DNA of 64,000 bases from Escallonia rubra. Its lineage: Eukaryota > Streptophyta > Magnoliopsida > Escalloniales > Escalloniaceae. Positions 1-9,664 of this stretch are shown piece by piece. The notes beneath the pieces were generated by a model, which had not been told where the DNA came from, ran no database searches, and saw only the letters and a list, made by a program, of their open reading frames with translations. The stretch lies in assembly GCA_033065855.1 (NCBI GenBank), contig JAVXUO010002698.1:1-64000 (forward strand), written 5' to 3'. Numbering within the stretch: the first letter of the stretch is position 1; the number at the start of each line of letters is the position of its first letter. The translations under genes were made by a program, and so were the position numbers.

Positions 1-430
1 GCGCGCACACACGCGGAGACAGACACAGATACCCTTAACACGTACATATGAAAGTAAGATTGAGATAAAACGAGGAGAAGAAGTGAAACCACTACCTCGG
101 AAGGTGTTTGGGTGGTGTCATTGCCTGTGCAACGGCAATTGAAACTCGGGGCTCTGGTACAGTATATGTTGGCAACGAATCGAACAAGCGGCTTCTCGAA
201 TTCGCGTGTGGGTTTAGCAGCGAATGGTGCGAGACAGAGGAGAGGACGATGCACCAACAGTACCATTTTCTCCACCTCTGCTGCTTTACTTTGCTATCTG
301 GACCTTTAAGACGAACTTGACAGGTAAACGTTAAAAATCGCCGGAGTGCATATTTTGGTCCGTGTAAAAAAAAAAAATCAATTTTAACTCCAGTTCGTGT
401 GGTAGGTAGGAACCCTCGTCCAACTCTGTG
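1..430. other. Left-edge non-genic DNA
   Basis: No recognisable gene. A 117-codon open frame on the minus strand and two shorter plus-strand frames overlap here, but none shows a known domain or splice structure. The extreme left end is CA-rich. Confidence 0.4.
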
Positions 431-449
431 ATAATTAATAGTCAATAAT

Positions 450-587
450 GTGACAATTAATAATTAATAAATAATTTTTTATAATTTTTCTACAACCACA
501 TTTAGCGACAATACTTAATAATATTTCTTAACGCCACAAAATAAAAGTCATCAAAACCATTTAGCGAGCATTAATTATCGTTATATT
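450..587. repeat. Degenerate MITE-like repeat copy
   Basis: This stretch resembles the repeats at 9896-10018 and 10470-10593, sharing the segment ending CACAAAATAAAAGTC and the closing ATTAATTATCGTTAT. The family has GACAATTAAT-type ends facing each other. This copy is AT-rich and diverged, so its edges are approximate. Confidence 0.5.
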
Positions 588-594
588 GAAATGG

Positions 595-638
<44 letters not shown>
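595..638. repeat. (TA)n microsatellite at MULE insertion site
   Basis: A run of TA dinucleotides directly abuts the left TIR, and a shorter TA run (9780-9800) abuts the right TIR. The MULE appears to have inserted into this tract. Confidence 0.9.
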
Positions 639-641
<3 letters not shown>

Positions 642-884
642 AGCTGATCCTTGACAGCGTAGGCAAAATAGGATATCTTGCCAGCGCGATCTGGCCGTCC
701 ATCCCGAAGGGATGGACGGTCCAGATCACTTTTTTTTGCGGCGCTGTCAGTCGTCCGCTACACAGTGTAGCGGACGGATCTTTTTACCATCTTGCCCTCG
801 CTCACCCGTCCGCTAGACTGTGTAGCGGACGACATTCTTGGGCCAACAAAAAGTAGTCCGCTACACTGTCTAGCGGACGACTGT
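639..884 (+). repeat. Left terminal inverted repeat of MULE
   Basis: It aligns over 246 bp with the reverse complement of 9534-9779, with only scattered differences and one short divergent patch near 832-850. It contains a long hairpin (688-727) and three of the 23-bp palindromes (753, 808, 856). Confidence 0.93.
688..727. repeat. Hairpin inside the left TIR
   Basis: A 40-nt inverted repeat starting GATCTGG and ending CCAGATC, with inner arms CCGTCCATCCC and GGGATGGACGG around a 3-nt loop and a single one-base bulge. The mirror copy is at 9690-9729. Confidence 0.85.
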
Positions 885-984
885 TTCCGTCAAACCACCC
901 ACTTCCCCTGACAGTTGTCACATCAGTCGATGCACGTCTGTTACTTTGTCGTTATCCCAGCGTCCGCAACACAGTGTAGCGGAC
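753..984. promoter_or_regulatory. 5' cluster of four 23-bp palindromes
   Basis: Copies occupy 753-775, 808-830, 856-878 and 962-984. Each has left arm GTCCGCTACAC or a close variant, one central base, and the inverted right arm ending GTAGCGGAC. The cluster spans the TIR and the DNA just inside it, 380-610 bp upstream of the ATG of the mobile-domain/protease gene, so a role as promoter element or protein-binding site is plausible. That role is inferred from position and symmetry only. Confidence 0.6.
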
Positions 985-1364
985 GTTGGCAGGCATTCGA
1001 AGCCTTCTAAACTTCTATTCATTCCTTCTTCTCACAATCAAACTATTCCTTCTTCTCACGATCAAACCAGCGGCGTTGGCAAGTAGATCGGCGCAATTTC
1101 TTTGCAAGAAATCCTTTAATCGTCTCATCAATCACGTAAGTTCACAAACTAATCCTTTCTTTGTTCATAATCTAGAGTTCATCTTGCGGCGTTGGCAAGT
1201 AGATCGGCACTATGCTAGCGTTTGTCAATGTATATACATATATATTATATATGTGTATTGCGTATTATCTGATCACATGCTAGCGCTGAATATGCTAGCG
1301 TTGTATGTTTGGGAATGTTTACGCTTCCAACCTTGCCCTCTTTCCATTATTTCAGTTGCAAAAA

Positions 1365-4300
1365 ATGGATTTCAACCCTGGACCAGAAGATTCGTCCGTA
1401 TTATACGACCAAGCATCCCATATCAGTACGCTCATATGGGATGGTGGAGTAAGATACTTATTTTATCGTTTATATCGTTTATTTTGCTTACGTATTTCAG
1501 TTGCGAACGTTGTATAGTGTTTATTTTGCTTAAATAATATTTATTAATTCGTAGGAAAGAGCACTTGTCAACACGGTAGAAGTAAGCGATAATTTCAACG
1601 CCTGGAAATTGAACAGAACCCAGAAAAGATTACTGCGTGGGATTGGGTTTGGGATTTTCACGCATGGGCAGATCTTTCAACAACTTGACCGGCACTTAAT
1701 AGGTGCCCTTGTTGAAAGGTGGAGAAGTGAAACGAATACGTTTCACTTCCCTCTCGGAGAGATGACAATTACCCTAGAAGATGTAGGGTTCATCTTAGGG
1801 TTACCGGTGACGGGGCGGCCGGTAATAGCTCATCCGTCCGAAGCAACGAATAAGAGGACCGCTAGGGACTTCTTTACTTCGATACCCCAGGATGGATTTA
1901 ACAGTGGTGGTATCAAGTTGAAGTGGTTGGTAGATACCTACGGGGTTTTGCCGGAAAACTATACGGGCCATGACCTTGTGCTGTACACACAAGCCTTCCT
2001 CTTGTGGGTGATGGGGGCAATATTATTCCCAACGACGTCGAAGAACACGGTCAGCGTCAAATATTTACCGTTTTTGCGTAACCTGGCTGAGGTTGGGGAT
2101 TATGCCTGGGGTGCAGCAACTCTTGCATACCTGTACCGAGCATTGCACAAGGCAACGAGGCCCGACTCCAAAGCGATATGTGCATGTCTCTCGCTATTGC
2201 AGGTATATCATACAATTCTTCATTACGTGCTCTTTGTTGTTTTTTTTTTGTTGAATGGACAATAAATGTTGACGATACTTTTTTTAATGTCTTTGCTCTC
2301 AGGTGTGGTCTTATGAACACCTTGCTACCGGCGCACCCAGGCGTAGGGACGGAACAGATAATGTGTGGCCTCGGTTGTGCGCCTGGGAGTACAGCCGGAA
2401 GGAAACCCACTACGAGAGGAGAGACGATCCCCATCACAACATTTCATACTATCGGGGGGAGCTCGACTCGTTATCTCCTGGCCAGATGCGATGGGCACCG
2501 TACAAACGTTTGGCGCGACGGGTGGGAGAGTCGTTCGTCTTCACACTCTCCGGGTTGCAACGCACACCCCTGATCCACTTCGAGGTCGCAGAGTGGCAGC
2601 TGCCGGATCGCGCTATGCGCCATTTTGACTGCCTGCAGGGGTTGCCAGCCGGCGCGCCAGATATGAGGCTTAACAGGAACCCACCGGGTGTCGGACTGTT
2701 TGGCAGGGCGAATGCGCACGAGTTGTGCGCGCGTGAAATTGAGGTCTGGAATTCTTGGCAGGACACGCTGGCGGCCATTGTGTCGGAGCCTGACCCCGTC
2801 ATCAGCATCGAACAGTACAATGAGTGGTACTACCGCATCACCCGGAGGAGAGTAGCTCCAGTAAGGTTTGAACGCGGGGAGAAGTACCACCCTAGGGGTC
2901 AGATCGATGAGCACATGGCATACAATCTGGTAAGTTGCCCAACCAGTGCTTCTAATTGAACTTGATCATTCTAAGTGTGTACGAAGTTACTTATTTATTA
3001 TCTCTCTGGATGTAGGTTAATGCCTCGTTCGCCTTCTTCCAGAAGTTGAGCGAGCGGAAGGATTTGGTGGATGCCATGGGCGAGGAGCTTCACCAACAGG
3101 CTGAAGCGTTGGCGGTTGGCTGCGGGAATTTTTTGCGGCAAGCATCGGGACAGCCAAACCCGGGAATGGGTTATCCGGGGTGGCAGCGGCCGTTTGTTCC
3201 CGAGGGATGCACCGATCCCTCGGGACAGACTTCGGGAGTGAGCCAGGGATATGGTTTTCCCTCTGTACCGGAGATGGGTGGTGATTGGGGACCGCCAAGC
3301 ACCATGGGCCAGGCTCAAGCGCCGTGGGAAGATTACAGTGCGCCCTCCTTCTCTTTACTATTGGATTCGGAACCCCAACCCCTCTCTCAGAGTCAAGTCA
3401 CGCAAGACTGGGGTTTCGGAAACATCAGTCTGCCCATTGTCCCGTGGGCAGGACCATCTATTGCCAAAGGCGGGCAATACCCCCCCGTTGACCCCCCTGA
3501 AGGAGTGCAATATCCCCCCGTCGACCCCCCCCGAAGGAGTGCAATATCCCCCCGTCGACCCCTCCGAAGGAGTGCAATACCCCCCGGTCGACCCCCGAGG
3601 GCAATATCGCAAAGGGCATCCGTTGAAGCCCCTAAAGCCGCAGAAATGCCAGATAATCAGAGAGCGTTATTTTAGCGGCGTCCCGCATGACCAAGCGTTG
3701 TATAGTGTGGATCATCCGGAGGGCATGGATTACAGTTGCTCGTGGGGAGAACTGGCCTCGCTGGCTCCGGGGAGTTGGTTAGACAACGGTGTCGTCTCCA
3801 CCTACGTGGAGATTCTGAAGGAAAGGTGTCGGCAGCAGCCGACCTATCCGGCCGTTTTTCTGTTCGATGCCTTTTTTCATCAGATGCTAGTGTCTGAATG
3901 GCATGAGTGGGTCGAAAATAGGGGGAAGAAAAAGTTGGCCCAGTGGAGACCGTCCGTTAACCTACGAGCGTATCTTAATAGGGATAGTCCGGTGAGCGCA
4001 AGTGTTGCCGATGTGTTTCTAATCCCATTTCTAGGGCAAAGCCACTGGTACTTGGTTTGCTACTCCCCAACAACTAAAGTCGTATCGGTGATCGACAGTC
4101 TCCACGACGATACTCATCAGATGCCTGTGCTGCACATGTACAGAGCCCAGTTGGACGCGTTGGTAATATTACGATCGCTGTATAATTCTCTGATTCTATC
4201 TTGCCATAAATTTTAACTCGTGTCTTACGCCATTTTCTGTTTCTCGCAGAATATTTTTTGTGCAATGGTCAATCGTGTCCGTGATGTCCCCGTACCGGCG

Positions 4301-4561
4301 CGGCCAAATCTCAATAGGCGATTGAAGAAGAGGAGGCCCAAGCAACGTAACACTTCGGACTGCGGCGTCTTCCTTTGCATGTACATGGATTTCATTTGTC
4401 GCTCTGAGAGCCTCAAGGCGGCCGTCTGGAGCCAAGCAGAAGTTGAAGGCTATAGATATAGAATGGCTTGGCAAATTATGAAAGGCCGGCCTAGAGCGGT
4501 TAGGTTTATAGAAAATCCGGCTAATGACGAGAATCCGGCCCAACATGCAGACCCCAGTTGA
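1365..4561 (+). CDS. Plant mobile domain (PMD) + C48 Ulp1-like cysteine protease
   Basis: Five coding exons fit GT-AG rules: 1365-1448, 1555-2202, 2303-2929, 3016-4162 and 4250-4561, about 938 residues. A probable 5' UTR intron runs 1136-1355 (AC|GTAAG to TTTCAG). Exons 1-3 match the plant mobile domain (for example NRTQKRLLRGIGFGIF, EDVGFILGLPVTGRPV). A Pro/Gly-rich linker with QYPPVDP repeats follows. The C-terminal third is a C48 peptidase: His near residue 796 (GQSHWYLVC), Asp near 813 (VIDSL) and Cys near 873 (NTSDCGVFL). C48 enzymes process SUMO or related conjugates; PMD proteins act in silencing and genome maintenance in plants and are often transposon-borne. An eight-C run at about 3525-3532 shifts the frame, and removing one base restores reading into the protease. 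It is either a broken gene or a base-call error. The gene lies wholly inside the MULE, in its left half. Confidence 0.85.
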
Positions 4562-4746
4562 AATTGTATCATAACAGTATTTTTTACATAAACCGTACGC
4601 CATTGGTGTGATTTGATTTGTGTTGATTTCTGTTGTCGAATACTGATTTTTCTGATGAACGTTGTTGGTTTTTTGGCCTCATTGGGAATGATTGAAATGT
4701 GGAAAACGAAATGGTGCAAAAATTTTGTAAGTTTTTCTGCTGCGCC
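4562..4746. other. Spacer downstream of PMD/protease gene
   Basis: AT-rich probable 3' UTR and spacer leading into the 78-bp tandem array. No polyadenylation signal is assigned with confidence. Confidence 0.3.
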
Positions 4747-5438
4747 GTCCGCTACATTGTATCGCGGACGTAAAATGAAGACCAAATTTTTCTAAGTGTT
4801 GATGGGTGATGTTTCTGCTGCGCCGTCCGCTACATTGTATCGCGGACGTAAAATGAGGACCAAATTTTTCTAAGTGTTGATGGGTGAAGTTTCTGCTGCG
4901 CCGTCCGCTACATTGTATCGCGGACGTAAAATGAAGACCAAATTTTTCTAAGTGTTGATGGGTGAAGTTTCTGCTGCGCCGTCCGCTACATTGTATCGCG
5001 GACGTAAAATGAAGACCAAATTTTTCTAAGTGTTGATGGGTGAAGTTTCTGCTGCGCCGTCCGCTACATTGTATCGCGGACGTAAAATGAGGACCAAATT
5101 TTTCTAAGTGTTGATGGGTGAAGTTTCTGCTGCGCCGTCCGCTACATTGTATCGCGGACGTAAAATGAAGACCAAATTTTTCTAAGTGTTGATGGGTGAA
5201 GTTTCTGCTGCGCCGTCCGCTACATTGTATCGCGGACGTAAAATGAGGACCAAATTTTTCTAAGTGTTGATGGGTGAAGTTTCTGCTGCGCCGTCCGCTA
5301 CATTGTATCGCGGACGTAAAATGAGGACCAAATTTTTCTAAGTGTTGATGGGTGATGTTTCTGCTGCGCCGTCCGCTACATTGTATCGCGGACGTAAAAT
5401 GCTGCGCTAAGTGTGGTCCGCTACATTGTATCGCGGAC
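4747..5438. repeat. 78-bp tandem array carrying ten palindromes
   Basis: Palindrome starts at 4747, 4825, 4903, 4981, 5059, 5137, 5215, 5293 and 5371 give an exact 78-bp period; a tenth copy at 5416 breaks it. Each unit contains a 23-bp palindrome (left half GTCCGCTACAT, right half ending ATCGCGGAC) followed by TAAAATGARGACC, AAATTTTTCTAAGTGTTGA and TGGGTGAAGTTTCTGC. Copies differ at only one or two sites, mainly an A/G difference, so the array is young or homogenised. It lies between the 3' ends of the PMD/protease and B3 genes. Open frames through it are only translations of the repeat. Confidence 0.95.
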
Positions 5439-5454
5439 GTAAAATCACTTCCTA

Positions 5455-5555
5455 CCATTCACTATCGAGTGTATCTCAATATATCGAGGCTATTTCAACC
5501 TACCAATCACTATCGAGGGTATCTCAATATATCGAGGCTATTTCAAACGACACAA
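5455..5555. repeat. Two-copy ~48-bp direct repeat
   Basis: The segment CACTATCGAG to ATATCGAGGCTATTTCAA occurs twice in succession just downstream of the B3 gene stop. Minor, with no function apparent. Confidence 0.7.
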
Positions 5556-5618
5556 TTAAGCGAGGAAAAATTTCGAAACACAATCAACAAGAACTCAAAT
5601 TATTTTATTAATCATAAA

Positions 5619-6082
5619 TTAGGGTTCACATTGGGGGAAAGAAATTTTTTCACAAGTGCTCCGATCAAAGATTACAACTTGAAAATCCCACCACCCAAGG
5701 TGTTCAAACACTACAAAGTCCCCGAGTTCGAGGCCATGCTGGCGCACGAAGACGTTCCAACCCTCTGCGAGTTGCTTTTTTTGGGGTCGGCCGGGCTTCA
5801 GCTTGATTTCAACCTGCCATGCCCCCTTGCGGCTATATAATCTTGCACTGTCATGAATTGTTGTAAATTGATTGGTGAAGGCTTCCGGTATGTCCTAACA
5901 AACACAATACACAAAAAATAGGTTAGTTTTTAACCAAAAGATATAACACACGAAAATACAGAGATAGAGGGATGGCATACAAGTTCATTCTCAAACCCCG
6001 GCATCATGACTTTGAAAAAGTGTTTGCCTGCCAGGTGCAAGTTGCCAATAAAATCGTAGGTGGTCTCCGATCCAGAAGCCAT
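5619..6082 (-). CDS. Small single-B3-domain protein carried by the MULE
   Basis: Two exons on the minus strand: 6082-5981 (34 codons from ATG) and 5894-5619 (91 codons plus stop), giving 125 residues. The intron has donor CTT|GTATGC and acceptor TTTGTTAG|GAC. Exon 1 holds the B3 opening (KHFFKVMMPGFENEL) and exon 2 continues DIPEAF, then KGAWQVEIKL, AEGWNVFVRQHGLELGDFVV and ending FQVVIFDRS. This is the usual order of a B3 fold: the FFKV strand, the IP.AF turn, the W.V strand, then GW..F....L..GD and the final V.IFD strand. B3 domains bind DNA, and REM-type plant proteins often consist of little else. Five palindromes (6260-6489) lie 180-400 bp upstream of its ATG and ten (4747-5438) lie downstream. 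The frame is intact over the whole domain. Likely a captured host gene now part of the element. Target unknown. Confidence 0.82.
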
Positions 6083-6259
6083 CGAGGTCGGCGTTGAGGG
6101 GGGGACGGTTTATCGCCGGAGTTGTGGGTCACCGGAGATGTGGGTCGCCGGAGATGGAGTAGTGGCCTGGGCTAGATGTTCCAGACAGAGAGAGTGGCCT
6201 CCAGATTGGACTGATAACAGCCGATTGCCCGATATGATTAATATATATCATATAGACTT
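6083..6259. other. B3 gene upstream region
   Basis: Noncoding GC-rich leader, presumably 5' UTR and promoter of the minus-strand B3 gene. A 91-codon plus-strand frame (6060-6335) overlaps the B3 exon and looks like a shadow. Confidence 0.4.
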
Positions 6260-6489
6260 ATCCGCTACATTGTATAGCGGACATAAAAGAAGACCAAAAG
6301 TTATGACGTCCGCTATATTATATAGCGGACATTAAAGAAGACCAAAAGTTTGCCTGCTCTAACGTCCGCTACATTGTATAGCGGACGTACAAAGACCAAA
6401 AGTTTTACTTCGATGCCACCCCTCCGCTATACAATATAGCGGACGTAAAAGACCAAAGTCGATGATGTCCGCTACATTGTATAGCGGAC
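6260..6489. promoter_or_regulatory. Second internal cluster: five palindromes
   Basis: Copies at 6260-6282, 6308-6330, 6364-6386, 6422-6444 and 6467-6489, spaced 45-58 bp apart and separated by an AAAAGACCAAAAGTT-like spacer. The spacer echoes the 78-bp array unit but lacks its constant period. The cluster lies between the 3' end of the transposase and the 5' end of the B3 gene, so it could serve the B3 promoter. Confidence 0.75.
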
Positions 6490-6639
6490 GGGGATTACAA
6501 AATAAAAAAAAAACTCGTAATAAAGACTTTAGATTTGATTCGATGGCCTCTCATAGGTCCATTTTAAAAAAATTCCAGTACCCGGTCGAAAAATTATCCC
6601 TCGAATATTATTACAAATGTCATAAAGTTGTACAAAAAA

Positions 6640-8937
6640 TTAAAGGTCCACTGCAGCTTGTTCGTCCTCATCTTCGGCGTCACCTTCTTCCCCGTCTTGC
6701 AAACCCCTTGAACTTATCCCCAGTGCCTTGTAATGGTTCCGCTTGTCGTGGTCGGTCATTTTGTTGCACAATGCACACCTTCGCAGCTTTTTAGGTTGAG
6801 TTGCCGTTTCAATAGAGCTTTTCATCCGCGTAGATCTCTTGCGGCCTTTCGTTTGCGATATAATTGGATCCAACAAACGGATATCATTGTCGTCTTCCTC
6901 CTCCGGCTCGTCATCTTCTGATACCCCCGTCGTAGGCTCGGTGTCAATCGCATTGGTGACTGAAGCTGCTTCCAACTGGTCGACGATGGGCTCTTGTTGC
7001 TGAGCTACCTCGAGGAGATGTTTATAACCGACCATTGTAGCAGCACCTTTTACGGACAAACGGGTGAACATCGTCACCAGATGATTATACCGCAACGTCT
7101 CTGATTCTTCAAAGTCAGTATACGGGTGCTCCGGAAAGGAAATGGTACCGTGCAACCTGTTTGCACCTTTTGTCCACCGTGGCAAGACGTATTTATCGGG
7201 GATTGTCCTGATATTCTTCTGGGTGAAAAACCGCAGAACGTGTCTACACAGGATGCCATGGAACTCAAACTTCTTGCAAACACATGTCACCGAGTCCGTC
7301 AATGTGTCGTGGCTCACCGTATACATTCTGCGCAGCTTCTCAGGGACTAGGTCATTCACGAGCGAATAAACCTTGTACTCACGCGTAGACATTTCTGCCA
7401 CCTTGTTTATACTGTATCGTCCGGATTTTCGCAGCTCTACTTGGTATAGCAAGAAGATCTCCTTCGTATAGACTTTGGCACCGTTCATCTCCAGCGGGGT
7501 CTCGAGCAACGTTCTCCTTTGTTTGTACGTTGTTGCAAAGTCGGCAGCCCTTTCTTTTACGAACAACGAAGCTACCGCTTTTTGTGCGGATGCAACGAAA
7601 GTCTTCAAATTGGTAGCTGTACCCACATAACTATCGAACGTGGCATTCATGGATTCACTCCTGCCCGTCGTTTTCATGCCCGCTGAAAAATACCTCCTCG
7701 TGTAAACGCCAATCCATTGCTCTTTGCGCTCGTACAAGTGCTGGAGCCACTCGTTGTCTTGCAATGAGTAATCCCGAACAAGCTTTTCCCACCTCTCCTC
7801 GAATTCCTCAATCGTTAACGACTTGAGGACGCACTTGTCAAAATCCTGTTTAAAGTCTTGATACTTTGCGTACACGTGATGCAGCCGTTCCGGGTATTTG
7901 TTGCTTATGTGCCAGGTGCACAAGTTGTGCCGAGTGTCTGGGAAGACGGTCGCAATAGCCTTCTTCATTGCCAAATCTTGATCGGTGATGATCACTTTGG
8001 GTGCTTTGAAGTTCATTGCTTCCAGCCACGTCCTAAACAACCATTCAAAAGAATTCTCGGTCTCGTCCCTTAACAAGGCGAACCCGAACAGGATGGAGTG
8101 ATAATGATGATTGACCCCCGTGAAAGGGGCGAACGGCATCGAGTACTTTTTGGTACGGTATGTGGTGTCGAACGTTACGACATCCCCAAAATGCTTATAA
8201 GCAAGCCTCGAACGACCGTCGACCCAAAAAATTGTGCTAACTCGATGCTCGTCGTCAAGTTTATAATCGAAGGTCAACTGCGGGTCCTCCATCTGCATCC
8301 GTTTCAATAGGCTCATTGTGGCTTGAGCATCATTGAGGTCATACGCGGCTCGTCTATGGGTTCGGACCGCGTTACGAACGTCTGTCGTGTTAAAGGTCAA
8401 ATTTTGAATTCCCCCAGCCTGTTCAGCAAGAACATTAATCATGTCGGTAGGTCCTAGTCGCGCATTGCTCATTGTCTGAATCAGGCTCCTTGCGACCTTA
8501 CCCATCTTCTTGTGTTGATGCATCTCACTCACCTTAGAAGGGGTTACTAACGGGTGATTGTGTGCCAGTTCCAGGCTGGTAATAAGCCAATGGTCTTGTT
8601 TGGGTTTGTAGCTTACGAACATCTTGACCTGGCAATTTGTGCGCTCAAAGCAGTCCCGTCTTCTACGCGGATATCCTATTTCGTCCTCACTGTCATCATT
8701 GCCTACACATGTCTCATTTTGCACTGGGTTTCTGCTCCTATGGCACTCGTATAAGCGAGAGCATATCTTTCTCGTTATGGTGCTCGTTCTTGAAGTCTTT
8801 ATTCTAATGCCAAAACCAACCCTCAATGAATACGCTCGAAAACATTCTTCAGCTTCTTCCAACGTAGCAAATGTTCGTCCTAGATACGGATCACTAGCAT
8901 CTACGGGGACGTTGGAGCTCGACACGAAATCAGACAT
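6640..8937 (-). CDS. FAR1-type MULE transposase
   Basis: A single uninterrupted frame of 765 residues. The open frame extends upstream to a TTG, but the first ATG is at 8937 (MSDFVSSSN), which I take as the start. Residues ~20-130 are a FAR1/WRKY-GCM1-like zinc-binding DNA-binding region (YSLRVGFGIR, Cys at 59, 65 and 102, AHNH at ~125). Residues ~250-350 are the MULE transposase core, with candidate catalytic residues D257 (VTFDTTYR), D319 (VIITDQD) and E428 (GRSESMNATF). A SWIM zinc finger with C552, C554, C564 and H566 follows, then an acidic tail and a CALC..H zinc-knuckle-like motif. It should cut and join the TIRs of this element. It is convergent with the PMD/protease gene. No key residue is missing, so it may be active. 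FAR1/FHY3 transcription factors are domesticated relatives. Confidence 0.94.
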   Translation of the reverse strand: MSDFVSSSNVPVDASDPYLGRTFATLEEAEECFRAYSLRVGFGIRIKTSRTSTITRKICSRLYECHRSRNPVQNETCVGNDDSEDEIGYPRRRRDCFERTNCQVKMFVSYKPKQDHWLITSLELAHNHPLVTPSKVSEMHQHKKMGKVARSLIQTMSNARLGPTDMINVLAEQAGGIQNLTFNTTDVRNAVRTHRRAAYDLNDAQATMSLLKRMQMEDPQLTFDYKLDDEHRVSTIFWVDGRSRLAYKHFGDVVTFDTTYRTKKYSMPFAPFTGVNHHYHSILFGFALLRDETENSFEWLFRTWLEAMNFKAPKVIITDQDLAMKKAIATVFPDTRHNLCTWHISNKYPERLHHVYAKYQDFKQDFDKCVLKSLTIEEFEERWEKLVRDYSLQDNEWLQHLYERKEQWIGVYTRRYFSAGMKTTGRSESMNATFDSYVGTATNLKTFVASAQKAVASLFVKERAADFATTYKQRRTLLETPLEMNGAKVYTKEIFLLYQVELRKSGRYSINKVAEMSTREYKVYSLVNDLVPEKLRRMYTVSHDTLTDSVTCVCKKFEFHGILCRHVLRFFTQKNIRTIPDKYVLPRWTKGANRLHGTISFPEHPYTDFEESETLRYNHLVTMFTRLSVKGAATMVGYKHLLEVAQQQEPIVDQLEAASVTNAIDTEPTTGVSEDDEPEEEDDNDIRLLDPIISQTKGRKRSTRMKSSIETATQPKKLRRCALCNKMTDHDKRNHYKALGISSRGLQDGEEGDAEDEDEQAAVDL

Positions 8938-9430
8938 TGTGAAACAAGAGCTGTGTAGAAATAGACTACGCTTAACAATCAAATGGCATTTCTAACTGAA
9001 AATATTACCTAAAAATTAGGATGGCAAACATACGGTATGCATAATCTCAAAAGTGTCTCCAAATTAACAATTATTAATTTATTGAACATAACAAATTTAA
9101 ATTAGTAAGATAAATAGACGAATTCATCATGCCAAAAAATCGAATTAAACTATAATGAATTAAATATAAAGTTAACAAATTATACCTTTTTTTTTTTTTT
9201 TATGTCTAGAACATCACAAAAAATCTAGAGTATAAAATCACAAATTGATGAATACAGTGACAAATTTCTAGAACATCAAGAAAACTTGAAGCAAACTTAC
9301 CTTGCTTGAGCGAAGCTTGAAGCAAGTGTTACTCGAAGCTTGAAGGCAGCTGAAAATGGAAGCGAGTCTGAAGGAGAAGAAAATTGTGCTGAAAGAATTG
9401 AGTAGAAGAAAATTGTGCTGAAAGAAAATT
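8938..9430 (-). promoter_or_regulatory. Transposase 5' leader with probable UTR intron and uORF
   Basis: Reading the minus strand, CTCAAGCAAG|GTAAGTTTGC at 9301/9300 is a strong donor and TATTTTCAG near 8996 a plausible acceptor, giving a ~300-bp AT-rich 5' UTR intron. A five-codon uORF (8989-8972) precedes the main ATG at 8937. AAATTGAGT/GTGCTGAAAGAA segments repeat in 9370-9435. Confidence 0.55.
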
Positions 9431-9453
9431 GAGTAGTGGGGATGGGCAATACT

Positions 9454-9664
9454 GTCCGCTATACTGTGTAGCGGACAGAATTGCCGACATCAAGTCACAC
9501 TTGTGTCAGACAAGTCACAATTGTGTCAGAATGACAGTCGTCCGCTGGACAGTGTAGCGGACTACTTTTTGTCGGAGGATGTTTTCGTCCGCTACACAGT
9601 CTAGCGGACGGGTGAGCGAGGGCAAGATGGTAAAAAGATCCGTCCGCTACACTGTGTAGCGGAC
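9454..9664. promoter_or_regulatory. 3' cluster of four palindromes
   Basis: Copies at 9454-9476, 9540-9562, 9587-9609 and 9642-9664 mirror the four copies at the left end. They lie 150-360 bp upstream of the proposed transposase leader exon, so the transposase promoter and the right TIR share these sites. Confidence 0.6.

Noticed and set aside
4747-5438. Regular repeats resembling a CRISPR array
   Set aside because: Units are contiguous with constant spacers, the context is a plant transposon, and there are no cas genes. It is a tandem array.
4679-5458. 259-codon minus-strand frame with a repeating protein motif
   Set aside because: It is the translation of the 78-bp array (78 is divisible by three, so one frame stays open). 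It has no start context or domain.
8938-8982. Longer transposase start giving 780 residues
   Set aside because: The upstream extension begins at TTG; the first ATG is at 8937.
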